A stretch of DNA of 64,000 nt from Lepidodermella squamata (taxonomy: Eukaryota > Gastrotricha): contig JBLDXI010000014.1 in assembly GCA_047495785.1 (NCBI GenBank), positions 248,001 to 312,000 on the forward strand. Direction: 5' to 3'. The number at the start of each line of letters is the position of its first letter. Within the stretch, counting starts at the first letter, position 1. Shown piece by piece: positions 1 through 10,965 of this stretch. Both the position numbers and the translations under genes were made by a program. The notes under the pieces were generated by a model that saw nothing but the letters and a program-made list of their open reading frames with translations, did no database searches and had not been told where the DNA came from.

Positions 1-452
1 TATTTAAAAAATCCCAAAATTCAGAAATAAACTAGGAATCTGAGAATACCTAAGGGACCGTAACGTAGGGTAACTTTGAATAAAGCCATATTTTCGGGAG
101 AATAAAACTCAGCTGGCTCGAAATATTCTGAAATTTGATTAAGAATTCGCCCTAGAAATTTGGGTCGAATTTTCAAGAAGATTTTTATTCAAAAATATTC
201 CATCATTAAAAATGAATTAGGGAGTCCCAAAAAATCCAATTTGTTGAATTTTTCTGAAAATCAAATTTTGCTCCAATCACCTCAAATTTCAAGTCAAACG
301 ACGAGTCGATAAATTTTATGAAAAAAACGGGTTCCTAGCGTACAACCCAAAGGGGTTGTTAAATTGCAAACCCTTAAGTGTCTAAGACCGACCGGTTCTG
401 TCCGCAATCAACCCTCGTTACGGTATTAAACAAATTTTGTTAGAGTACTCAC
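1..452. other. Left-edge non-coding stretch, probably intron of the doublecortin gene
   Basis: AT-rich sequence with no coding pattern that I can read on either strand. Exon 2 of the minus-strand doublecortin gene ends at 453 with a GTGAGT donor, so these bases are most simply the start of its next intron. The remaining exons would lie outside the window. Confidence 0.4.
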
Positions 453-1162
453 GGATTAAAATGACCCGTCGGACTCGTTCAGCCCACGGCGCGTCCTTGC
501 CCCGCATTTTCTCTTCTGCCTTCATGCGATCGAGCTGCCGCAGTTCTTGCTTTCGCTTAATCCGACTCTGAACATCCGGCAATTCAGAGTCACTCGGCTC
601 GTCAGCCAGCAGACCCGTTCGAATGAAGCGGCTGTCCTCTCGAATGTAATCAGGCTGCGGCTTCGACGCCACGAATGGCTGCGGATCGACCTGCATATTG
701 TTAACATCGATCGGCTTTGCACTTTCCGTAGACGACGAACACACGTAACTGCCTTCGTTCGTGATCTGATCTAAATCTTGAATTTGATGCCGACCTAAGC
801 GAATTCGAATAAAATTTTAAACTATCCACCGTAATAATACAGTAAGCCTTACCTCTGGGGGTAAAAATCGCACGAACTCCCCGCGGGAGTTTGACCCGGT
901 CTCCGAGATCGCTCAATAGCGCGGTTATATTATTGTACTTTCGCCGATTTATCGCGACTCGAACAGGCGCGAATCGCTGGTCGCCCTCGCGGTAGAAATA
1001 GGCGAACTTTCCGTTGAATTTATCAGAATCGCGCGGTAAATGAGCAGGTTGATTCTGCTGCCGCGAAACTTGCGGCATCTGGCCGCGATACGGCACTAAA
1101 GCTGAGGTGTTGTTAGCCGCATGGTTGACCATCGGCTGCTGGTAGAAGGTTTCAGCTAGCAT
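453..1162 (-). CDS. Doublecortin-domain protein, 5' part (gene runs off the left edge)
   Basis: Two exons are visible: 1162-853, and 794-453 after a 56-nt intron (GTAAGG...TTAG). Joined in phase they give one doublecortin (DCX) domain. It opens around residue 52 with FAYFYREGDQRFAPVRVAIN, continues through LLSDLGDRVKLPRGVRAIFTP and closes after the intron with DLDQITNEGSYVCSSS. That order (strand, aromatic-Gly-Asp, LPxGVRxIFT, SYVCSS) is the family signature. DCX domains bind microtubules and act in ciliary, neuronal and spindle microtubules. Behind the domain is a charged Lys/Arg/Glu-rich helix near 500-560. The exon ends in phase 1 at a consensus donor, so the gene continues to the left and its full architecture (for example a kinase tail as in DCLK) cannot be judged. 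The ATG at 1160-1162 is the first in frame. Confidence 0.75.
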
Positions 1163-1764
1163 GGCCGCTCTCAGGTGTGAACTATCATCGCTTCGAGTCT
1201 AGAAGATACGTCATGCTGGTCGCAATTAATCGTTTTTTGCTGCTGCTGCTATAATCTATCTGTCTCGGTACGATTGGCGCCAATGCAAAAATTGAAAGTA
1301 CTGCGCCTGGTTTGTGCACCTGTCACTCCTTAGCAACGCTATCGATTACGGGCCATCAAACACGCTACTGCCTTAAAAATCGATCGCATCAATTGACAGT
1401 TATGAGCACCACTTATACGCATGACGAAAAAATGATGTTGAATATGATAGGGCTTGAAATATCGGTAATCAAATTTGTTCCAAAATTGCCCTCACTTACC
1501 AACCAAATAAGGCCACTAATGTAAAAATCTTTGTTTATTTGTCAACAACTTCTTATCGTTGCAACGGCTGAAAATTAGATGAGCACGCATGATTTGAGAC
1601 AACCTTTGATTAGATCCAAATTTTGCTAGCGTTTCATTTCATTTTCGTCCTCTTCATCGTCTTTTGGTGAAATCAACAAAGCTGCAGAAGTGTACCAAAT
1701 GTAAAACCTGAAGTGTAAATAAACAAAGAAAATAATAGCTAAAAAATAAACCTAAATTTTATGA
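1163..1764. other. Intergenic region between two minus-strand genes
   Basis: About 600 bp between the doublecortin start and the stop of the next minus-strand gene. It should hold the doublecortin promoter. The open frame on the plus strand at 1312-1524 resembles no protein and shows no splice logic, so I do not count it as a gene. Confidence 0.5.
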
Positions 1765-2644
1765 TTACTCTGATCCATTAGAGCTGCATTGCTTCTGGCG
1801 AACCAGAACATGTCCTATTTTCTGCTTCGGCCAATCGTTGACAAAAACGACAGGGCCATCTATGGCACTGCCAGCTGATTTGCCCAGTTTGAATCGAGAG
1901 AGCAACTCAGCGGCTGCTTCGTCCTCCTCTTGCTTCTCGAGTAAGCCGCGAAAGACCTCGGCCGGGTCTTCCCAATCGAACATTATAGTTTTCTGAGGGA
2001 TTTTTTCGGGAATAGCTTCAGCCAAATACCGACGTACCTTAAAAGTCCCATATTATAAAAACAAAATGCAAGCAAGATATTGGCACAAACTGTAATTTCG
2101 ATTTTCTTGCCATCCCGCAACGCATCGCGATAGTAACTTTCGGGGCGGTCAGTTGCTCCTCTCCGGCTACTTTTCCCGTGAAGTTTGACAACAACTTGGG
2201 CTATTACAATGTCAAAATCGCCGCATGTCACGAGTTCGTTGTATAGCTGAGAATCAGCGCCAGTCAATTTCGATGAGTCTACCTTGTTTTCTACGTCAGA
2301 GTAGTCGCCATTCGATAGGAGAATTCCGACTGATTTGTTCTTCCATTTATCCAAATCAAAAAGCTGCCTCACAAGATCGGCTGCGGTGGATTCGGCACTT
2401 TTCGTGACTTTCTTCTTGCCTCTAGGTTTCGCCAGTATGGCATTCAATTTATCGCAGATTTCGCTTCCGTTGCCCTAAAAATAAAGTCTACTTTGAGAAA
2501 CAGTCTTCCACTCGGCCAGATAATAAATACAAATACCTTGCCTGATAATTTACTTTTCGTCGGCTTTTTAGTTGTTACTTCCTTCGATCCACCTTCCTTC
2601 GAGCTGCTGTCCTTGGGGATCTTCGGGAAATATCGTTCCAGCAT
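1765..2644 (-). CDS. Unrecognised 254-aa charged protein, three exons
   Basis: Exons 2644-2537, 2474-2091 and 2037-1765 join in phase 0 through introns of 62 nt (GTATTT...TTTAG) and 53 nt (GTTTGT...TTAAG), giving 254 aa. The N-terminus is short and Lys/Ser-rich (MLERYFPKIPKDSS). A mixed alpha/beta middle contains VRQLFDLDKWKNKSVGILLS and a Tyr-rich helix. The C-terminal part is acidic, with MFDWEDPAEVFRGLLEKQ and an ending VVFVNDWPKQKIGHVLVR. I see no signal peptide, membrane segment or catalytic motif. I do not recognise the family. The clean phase of both junctions and the absence of internal stops make a real gene likely. It lies head-to-tail with its minus-strand neighbours and may be a rapidly evolving nuclear protein; that last point is a guess. 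Confidence 0.65.
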
Positions 2645-3854
2645 TTTACAACACTAAGCCGAACCTAAAGCGATTGAAAAAGTTAAACCTATCCAATTTT
2701 AAACGCATTCGTCTGAATGAGAATCGTCTTTGGTAAATAAGACGTTTGAATCGTTAGCGAAATTCGCGATGGCTGGCTCAGATTCTTTGATTGAGTTCTC
2801 AAATGGTAGACCACTTGAAAACCACGTCAAGTTACCGAAGTAATTGAATCGCAGCACAATTGGAATTGTTCAACTGGGCATTTGATCGAGATATTCAGCA
2901 TTCAGCTCGTGAGCATTTCCTTGAAGGTTTTTCGTCTCAACCATCCCTGTCACGTCAGCCTCCGCAAGGGCGAATATTCAGCTTTCAGCAAATCGGAAGC
3001 GATCTTCTCAGGATAGAATTCTTCATCAATCAGTGTTTTTTAGATTTATTGTAGCTTCTTGTTCCGCGAAGGTAATTTTAGAATCTTCTTTATATTCACA
3101 TATTCTTTTCATGATAGCATCTAAACGAAATCATAGCGTTTGATCATTTTTGAATTTTTATTTTCCAAAATTTTGGCTTCCGTATTTTCCATTGTCTTTA
3201 CAAATTTATAGTCAATACAATGCATATATTTTGATATTATATTACTATTATTCAGCTTCTGTTATTCAGTATGCACAACATTTCACGAGGAGCGATAAAA
3301 CAACGAAAAGAAATGATTGATATTATTAATATGCAACCTTGTCGATGACCCAGGGTTCTTTTAAATCACATGGTATAGGTAGTTGAATTCAGCGCACCTC
3401 AAACTTAGATTGGTCAGTCTGCAATAAACATTAACAGCTTTATTTCACATTTTGGTATGACCAATAAACAAAACACAAGACAGCGCGAAAAGGAAGCACG
3501 TTGCGCACGACATTTAGAAAACAAAGTGAGACAAAACCAGCTAATTTCCAATATTTTAACAAATTTCAAGGCGGGCAGCAGTTTTGTGGACGTTTCCACT
3601 AAGTAATTCATCATTTAAGTTACAAATTAAACACAGTATTTTTCATTAAGAAAGCCGGGAAAATTGCTTGTCCTCGTATTTACGCCGACGCCCGCAACTT
3701 GCTTTTATAACAGCAATTGTTTTCAATAAATAATTCTTTCAACACCCAGCTTACTGATCGAAAATGAAGAACAATTACGTTATATAAGAGTGAGAGGGAA
3801 CTATGCGGCCGTAATCACAGAAAGCGCCGTTAAAGTTTCTTCTTGAGTCTAGAC
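2645..3854. other. Intergenic region, AT-rich
   Basis: About 1.2 kb between the 3' end of the DNAJC3 gene and the start of the 254-aa gene, both on the minus strand. It holds scattered short open frames without family resemblance. The part next to 3854 should contain the DNAJC3 3' UTR. Nothing else is recognisable. Confidence 0.5.
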
Positions 3855-5594
3855 CTAGAAGTGGAACTGGAACGTGTAGCCGTTACCGCCGCCGCCGCCG
3901 CCACCACCACCACCGAACGGGTTGAAGCCGTCGCGGAAGAAGAACGGTTGTCCATAATGGCCACCGTGACCCTGGTTCGCCTGTTCTTCGGCAGATAACG
4001 GGTCCTCACCGGCATCGAATCGCCGCCTCATGTCTTCATTGAGTAGAACTTCTTTCGCAGCAGCAATATCGACGAACATCTTTTCGGCGTGTTTCTTCTT
4101 TTCCTCGTCAGCTTTCGCAAATTTGTCCGGATGCCACTCCATAGCCAATTTACGATACGCTTTTTGGATCTCGCGAGTGTTCGCGTTGCGGCGGACTCCT
4201 AGAATTTTGTAGTAATCACGACGGCCAGCTCGCTTTTTCAGCTTCTCGGCGCGTTGCATACCCTCTTGGGCCCGCCGATTGCCTTCGTCGAGCTTCAGTG
4301 CCATTCGGAAGTCATTTGTCGCCTCTTCCCATTCTTCGCCAGTCGCTAAATGGAGCTCGCCCCTGTAAAAAGAATCAAAATATATCAATTAGACAACACT
4401 TTTTAAGATTGAGTAGCCTAATATATTTCCTATGGTTTTGAACACGTACCTGTTCACATAAGCGTTGATGTTGTTGGGATCTTCCTGTATCACTTCGGTG
4501 CAGAACTGCATTGCAGCATGCAGGTCCTGAGCCAGTGATTGTTCCTTGGCGAAACAATTGCACATGGCATCTTTGGCCTGGCGCCGAATAGAGGAAACTT
4601 CAGTTTCCGCTTGCAGCAATTCGTTCGCTTTCGCAATGCAGTCAGCAGCTTTTTCTCTAACGTCGTTGGCCGCATTCATGTCTGCAACAATTTTCGCGAT
4701 TTTCCGGAGCTTTTTGTACAGCTTATGGCATTCCTTGTGATCCTGATCGCGACGAAGGCATTCGCGCGTTTGCTCAAGAGCATCAGCGCTGTCTCCAATA
4801 TCGTACAAGATCCTGGCGATGCGAAGCAAGACGTCCACTTTATCTGGTTGCAGCTTCGACGCAGCAATCAAATCTGAGACTCCACGACGAGCGTTCTCTC
4901 CGCCACTGACTAGTAAAGCGTCCGCACGACGATAGCGCAACTCCAAATACTGTGGCATTTCTTCGACAAGGCGGTTGAGAAGAGATAGAAGATTTGCGAG
5001 TTCTTCACTATCGCGATGCAGTGACTTTAATGCCTGAGGTTCGGTTAGTTGGAAAGCGCGACCAAGTAGAGCGGCTGACTCGCGGGTTTTCTCCGCTAGC
5101 TGAGCGGCCTCTTGGGCGGTTTCGGCTGACTCGTCAGATCTGGCAACTTCTTCGAAATCAGTGAGCGCCTCGTTAGGTTTGCCGATTCTCAACAACGCAT
5201 TCGCACGCTGGAGGCGGGCAGAGCTGAAAGATGGGCGCCGTTCGAGAACAACGTCTAAATCGGTAATGGCCTGTTCGGCACGACCTACAGCCAACAGCGC
5301 AGTGGCACGGTGATAATACGGCAGAAAGTCGGTTGGTCCGCAAAGTGCAACGGCTTGATGAAAATTCGACAGCGCGTCGCTAGGTTGCCCCATAGACAGC
5401 ATACGAATGCCACTAGCCAAGTACTGCTTCATTTGAGCTTCATTTTGCGCAGCATCAGCCATTGTCGCGCCGAAGATTTGAGAAACTACAAAGAAGAATA
5501 GAGGAACCGAGCCGAACAGAGCATTTGCTCCATGCAAGTAGGTTGCAGAACCACCAGGAGCTCGAAAATGAAAATCGGAAATACCGCTACTCAT
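3855..5594 (-). CDS. DNAJC3: DnaJ homolog subfamily C member 3 (P58IPK), ER co-chaperone
   Basis: Exons 5594-4450 and 4362-3855 join through an 87-nt intron (GTACGT...TTACAG) to give 550 aa; an ATG at 5627 would add 11 residues. A hydrophobic N-terminal stretch (LFGSVPLFFFVVSQIFGA) fits an ER signal peptide. About nine tetratricopeptide repeats follow, then the linker KRAGRRDYYKILGVRRNA and a complete J domain with the HPD tripeptide (AMEWHPDKFA). The tail is a long glycine run (about ten Gly) and Phe-rich residues. P58IPK-type proteins bind unfolded clients through the TPRs and stimulate BiP ATPase with the J domain in the ER lumen; the mammalian protein also inhibits PERK/PKR. TPR number and J-domain position match the family. 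A typical ER retention signal is not visible at the C-terminus. Confidence 0.93.
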
Positions 5595-5832
5595 GACAGT
5601 GCGGATTTCTCCAAAAATTATATTCAAATTTAAAATTGACTAATCCTAAGTAAAAAATACAGCGTTGTTAATCGAAAATTCGTATTAAAAACAGTGTCGT
5701 CAGCTGCATGTACGTTTATAAATGCAGATGATACAGACAAAACAGGGATGTTGGTTAAACCAATGATTGAGCGGTATTTATGATCAGCAATAAATTGCCA
5801 CAACACAAACACTAGAGCAACACAACGGTAGG

Positions 5833-6583
5833 TTATTTCTTTGCGAAAGAAATCTTCATTTGATTGGTCGGCGAAATCTTGAAACCCTGTAGAGCATCCT
5901 TTGCAACGGACGCTTGGGCATCGTCGTCGAACTCAATAAAAGCAATGTCATGACGAGCAGGAACCATGCGAACTTCGCGATAGCCAGGAAACTGCTGGAA
6001 CAGCATGGCAAGCATAGTTTCGTTAGTTTCCTCGGGTAAGCCGGTAAGGAAAAGAATCTTGTTTGGAGGTTCGTCCGAGCCTAAGTTTAGTTTGGTAATA
6101 TTAAGAATGAAGTTACGACAAAATCTGAAAATGACTTACGTTGCGCCAGAGCAGGATGAGTACTCGAGGCTTTCTTCGGTTTCTTTTCGACCGGTTTCTT
6201 TTCCTCCTTAGGCCTCTTAGGACGTTCCACGAATTGACCTTTCTGCTTGGCGATCGCGTCACTGTCTTTCTTCGCATACTGAATTCTCTATTAAAAATAC
6301 AATAATTTAACATTGTTAGCATAAATATAACGGCAGAAATTACCATCGGCTTGTCATAGAAGGGAAAGCCTTGCATCGCTCTCAAAGCGCTCGTTGCGCT
6401 AGTGATGTCCTTGAAAATGACGAAAGCTTGCCCCCTCATCTTCAGCGTTTTGAGGGCAACAATGTCCATAATTTGGCCGAATTGCGAGAAAATGGCAAAC
6501 AAAGACTTTTTTAGCTCATTTTTGTTGATCTTCTCATTCAAGTTATTGATGTAGATAGTATGATTGGGCCGAATTTCAGCCAT
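5833..6583 (-). CDS. snf: U1A/U2B''-type spliceosomal snRNP protein, two RRM domains
   Basis: Exons 6583-6344, 6287-6140 and 6080-5833 join through introns of 56 and 59 nt to give 211 aa, close to the roughly 216 aa of Drosophila SNF. RRM1 starts at residue 3 with [20 protein letters not shown]. It carries RNP1 RGQAFVIFK and ends with [20 protein letters not shown], nearly invariant in U1A/U2B''. A Lys/Pro/Glu-rich linker leads to RRM2 ([20 protein letters not shown], then IAFIEFDDD). The family binds stem-loops of U1 and U2 snRNA. A single SNF-like gene does both jobs in insects, and nematodes have two, so I use snf as the nearest symbol without deciding between U1A and U2B''. Confidence 0.93.
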
Positions 6584-7002
6584 GGCAGGTGCAATAATAA
6601 CCTACACATTGAAATAGAAAAAATTATAATGGAGATAGGAGATAGAGAGACAAGTTGCTCGGCACAAGTACACGTGGATTTTAGGCTGAACATCAGCATT
6701 CATTGACGGAAACGTTGAAATTCAAAATCGCGCCACGTCAGCTCACTGGCCGCGCAACTAACAAAAGGTTCAACTTTTTATTTTTCACGTAGCTTTTATT
6801 AAATATCATTAAAATACTTACAATCATGCATTTTAAATGTTTTTGGATTTCGTGAATCTATATTTTATTATTATATTTATTTTGAATCAAGGGTGGCTGG
6901 TGACAAGGGCAGGTTTGACGGGGTCATCGCAGGTCGGAATCGGAAGAAACTCCCGATTCGAGACTCTTGAGTTGCTGCTTGTTGCGTTCAGCGATACATG
7001 TT
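6584..7002. other. Intergenic region upstream of the snRNP gene
   Basis: This holds the presumed promoter of the snRNP gene next to 6584. A minus-strand AATAAA at 6876-6881 would suit the 3' end of a small minus-strand gene further right. No other feature is visible. Confidence 0.45.
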
Positions 7003-7206
7003 TCAATTTGGAGATGCCCTATAAGTTAGATGAATGGCAGCACAGCTCTTATTTCGGCTTATTGTATTTTCCATCCAACGTAAGGCTTTTCTATGATGCC
7101 TTTGCGATCCTTGGTTATTATGGTTATTAGGACCCACCTGTTGATTTTCGCACTCGGATCCTTCTAACTCATATTCGGTGCTCGATGCTCGAGTTGTTTT
7201 TGGCAT
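7003..7206 (-). CDS. Possible small minus-strand gene, structure unresolved
   Basis: An ATG at 7206-7204 opens a hydrophilic frame (MPKTTRASSTEYELEGSECE...) that reads to a stop at 7003. A GTGGGT donor lies shortly after ENQQ and a TTATAG acceptor downstream, so a two-exon product is also possible. One spliced frame would carry an amphipathic helix, QIETCIAERNKQQLKSLESG. A minus-strand AATAAA at 6876-6881 supports a transcript end. I do not recognise the product and cannot choose between spliced and unspliced forms, so this is only a candidate. Confidence 0.25.
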   Translation of the reverse strand: MPKTTRASSTEYELEGSECENQQVGPNNHNNQGSQRHHRKALRWMENTISRNKSCAAIHLTYRASPN

Positions 7207-7552
7207 TACTTGAATGCATTTTATACGTCCTGATATATAAATATATTCATAATATTCTGTTATAATATATTGTTGCGTCAAATGTCAATTGTGTCATGTG
7301 ATCATCTGATCGTGCCACAGCGGCGACCCAGGCGACCCAGGCAAATCAAAACCCAAGCATATCGTCAGGTTGCAGGCAATTAGGCATTGGGCTTATAAAT
7401 CCATCAATCCCTAAGAGGTCTGCACAGAATTAGCATCTGGTATCTTTCCTATTATTTATTTTCGTCGTTTTCCAGGGCCCAACTAATCTTCCCCCAAATT
7501 TCTCCGCGAGCATTATCGTACAATTTGTGTCTTTCTAGGGCATTATACAACA

Positions 7553-8894
7553 ATGAACAAGTGTAATGCAGTATTGAGCACCAATATTGCTACAAACATA
7601 AGCCCTGGTGGGGCTCATCAAACACCCAAAGATGATTTACACAAGCCGGGTCCTGGAAAAGTACCTACGACTCGTCCCAGATCGCTTTGCCGATCGTCCG
7701 AAAGTCCATCAGAGAATGATCGCAATCGAAGATCTTCACTTTATTTGTTCAGAAATTCAGTCTATCGAAAAGACTTGTTTTCTGTGACCGACTTTGACAT
7801 AATTTCATCTATCGGCGTCGGCACGTTTGGTGATGTGTTTCTGTGCTCTTTATCTCCAACGTCATCATTTTATCAAGACGCCGCGCCCGAGTTCCGCAAA
7901 GCAGTGTTTGCTCTCAAAGTTATGCCAATCAGACACGTTATTCAAGAGGGCCAAGTCGCTCACGTCAAAAACGAAAGGCGGATTCTCGCCTGCCTTGAAC
8001 ACCCGTTTATCGTGAGGTTATTCTGGTCTGGGCATTCGCCTGCACATCTTTTCCTCTTGATGGAATTCGTTCCTGGAGGTGAATTGTTTTCTTTCATGAA
8101 ACGAGCAATGTATTTCGATGTGAAAACGGCTTGTTTCTACGCCGCTGAGATTGTTAGTGCCTTGGATTACCTACACGCTATCTCCATCGCCTATCGAGAT
8201 TTGAAACCCGAAAACTGCCTGCTGGACGCCGAGGGGCACGTCAAGCTCACTGATTTCGGCTTCGCCAAGCTCATTCGAGATCGCTCTTACACATTATGCG
8301 GTACTCCTGACTATCTAGCCCCCGAACAATTAGCTAGTCATCGCGGGCATTCAGGATCTGTCGATTGGTGGGCACTTGGCATTTTGATTTACGAAATGCT
8401 TACGGGATTTACACCATTTGCTGATACGACTTTCGAAAAAACTTGCGACAATATTCTAGACAAACCTCCCTCGTTTCCGGCATTTATCGACCCCGTTTCA
8501 AAGTGAGCTACCACATGACTTCGCTGCAAATTTTCAATATTTTCTTCATTTCAGGGATCTTATTAGTCGATTACTTATCAAGGATCGGTGTCGGCGGTTG
8601 GGCTGTTTGAAGAATAAGACTGAAGATGTGAAAAAGCACAAATGGTTTGCGGGGTTAGTCAGTTCGTGGAGTGACGTTAGAGCGAGGAAGTTGACTCCGC
8701 CTATCGTGCCTCAACTGGCAAGCCACGCCGATATTTCGAATTACGCGGGTTCTATGATACAAGATTCCTTACGCACCGGTGAAAATACGACGTATTCTAG
8801 CGGCAACAGCACGTCGCGGATCGTCCTCGACCTCGAATCCAGCCCCGGCGGCCCTGTAGCGCCTGAAGAGGCCAATCTCTTCTCGGACTTTTAA
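7553..8894 (+). CDS. AGC protein kinase, PKA catalytic subunit / PRKX-like
   Basis: Exons 7553-8502 and 8555-8894 join across a 52-nt intron (GTGAGC...TTTCAG) to give 429 aa. The first 75 residues are Ser/Pro/Arg-rich and non-catalytic. The kinase domain has a glycine loop (GVGTFGDVF, about 88-96), the VAIK-type lysine in FALKVM (Lys122), the catalytic loop YRDLKPEN (Asp216), DFGFAK (Asp234), the activation-loop CGTPDY (Thr251, the PDK1 site in PKA) and APEQL. The protein ends in FSDF, the FxxF hydrophobic motif that closes PKA-type kinases. About ten extra residues sit between beta2 and beta3. All catalytic residues are present, so an active Ser/Thr kinase is expected. PRKX-type is favoured over canonical PKA because of the long N-terminus and divergent loop; this is an inference. 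Confidence 0.88.
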
Positions 8895-10965
8895 TGTACT
8901 GGCTCTTGTGTGCGTGTGTTTGCGCCTGTTTACCAAGCCGTCGGCGAGCACCTGCACAAATTGATATAATATTATCTCCAAGATTGGTTGGTAGTAGGTA
9001 GTATTCATATTAACATCAGCTGTGTGATGAAAGAAACGCCTAAAGAAGGTGCAAAAATGTTTATTCTTTATTTTCAGCGTTCTCTGTTATTATAACGTGT
9101 GCATCTCATTTATTCTTCGCGCATCGTTCGACCAACAAATTGTGTTTTTTTCTGCGGCTCGTTCGCCTAACACGCCTCGGCCGGTGTGTATGCTTTGCGA
9201 AACGCGCCATGGTGCCTCCTCGCACGTTGCGGTGTTATAGGCCGCAGCACCGAAATGGGCAAGCGATACGATATCACCACTACAGCTAAATAAGTCTGGC
9301 GATTGTTTTCTCAACGCGCGTTCCGTCTATAGCCGGATCGTGTTTATGATTTGTTATTATTTACTATCGGCAGCAGTCAATTCAGTAAAAGGTGTTTAGA
9401 GTTTCACATTTGGATTAACGAATCTCACGCGAAACGTTATTAAAATCCTCTTTGTTCTTTCCTTTCTTCTTCTTCTGTTGTTGTTTTTCCTCGCCTTATT
9501 CGGTCATTACTTCGTTGCGTTCTGTTTACGACGAACCCCTTTGATTTTTCTTGAATTCATCTCAACGATTTTGCATTTGATGCTCAGCCTTTAGTCTACC
9601 TAGAAATGATATTTCTTTTGAAATATTCGACGAGTATGGTGCTTTGAAAAGGAACTTGACGGCGGTATTATTGAATTATTTATTGTACTCACAATCATCA
9701 TGACCTTATTTGTGCCAAACTTTTAATACGATGGAAAGATGCATTTAATAAAAATGATCGTGCCTTTCAATCACCGGGGTCTTTTTCTCATATAGCTGTG
9801 AAAATGAAAAAATAATGGCCATCGCACGGAGAAAGCTGTGGGGATGAATAAAGCGGCTAAATTTGCGTTAAAATGAAATGGAAAAAAAGCGTGACTGAAA
9901 TGAACCGGTGCTTAATAGTCGATTATAGCCAATCAGATATAGCTGCTGATATAGTTTATTTGTTTATTTACGAGCCCAAGTCCACAGACGCTCAACAAGT
10001 TTAAAGGAAAATCACTGTTTCGGCAGCGATCGTTCACATATCGTCTCATATGCCGGTTGTCAGAGCAATTGCAATAGTTTACAATATGTACAAAGTTGTA
10101 GAAAAGTAGTGAGCTGAATTCGGAAAGCGGATATTCCAAAACTTGATAGAATACCAAGGAAGTAACAACGACAAGGTGAACGAAGAAAAGTGCGCCGGAG
10201 CGCGTGATTACCGGCGCACACGATGTTGAGTGCGCGCGCACCCGTGTCGGCGCCTAATTAAAATAACCGTCCACCTTAAATGAGAAACACGCGTGTAACC
10301 ACCTCAATTATTTGTCCGCTCCGGACGACTGCGAACGGACAGGAACTAATTGTTAATAAGTTTGCTACCTGTATTATTATTGAACATGCTGTTTTTCTGT
10401 GTTCATACAATGAAAGAAAACTCTCGAGATGTACCCGCGCTTTATTACCGTGATGATGCGAGTGATGCTTTTCATATCTCGCTCGTGGTGATTAATACCA
10501 AGTGCTAGTATTATGCTACGGTGCCATCATGGCATAGATGCCTGTCTTACTACAAGCAAGTAACGCCATCGAGCTAATAATATACATTTACGCATGCGGA
10601 GTGCGAGGCGGGGCCACCTACCTGCGCCTGCCCGCAATATATCAGCGGCCTTTTATGGCGGTCTAGTACCTATAACTAGGCCCGCATGATGCATTGAAAC
10701 GGAACGCGGTGACGAAGAGGTCGCGGCTCGGCAAATAATCGAGTAAAACTACGATTATTGTACGTATACACACGCTTTGACACATGATCTTCCTCGTCAC
10801 CTTTTGTTTTATCATATCCCTTTGTTTTTTTTCTAGACAATTGATAATTCGCTGAGTATTTAATGAGCATCGCTAACCGCAATCCAAACCTCAGCCTAAA
10901 TAAGCTGTTTACCTACTATTTCACGAGGTGAGAAAAAATAACCACTAGTTGAAAGTCACTCAACC
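8895..10965. other. Gene-poor region between kinase and TGF-beta ligand
   Basis: About 2 kb with short open frames on both strands but no protein family, splice pattern or repeat that I recognise. Pyrimidine-rich patches occur around 9455-9495. It probably contains the kinase 3' UTR and the promoter and regulatory DNA of the intronless TGF-beta gene. Confidence 0.5.

Noticed and set aside
1312-1524. Plus-strand open frame of 70 codons
   Set aside because: No family resemblance, no splice partner, AT-rich intergenic composition.
9933-10241. Minus-strand 102-codon frame with a hydrophobic patch
   Set aside because: Looks like chance translation of AT-rich DNA; no start context, domain or neighbouring exons.
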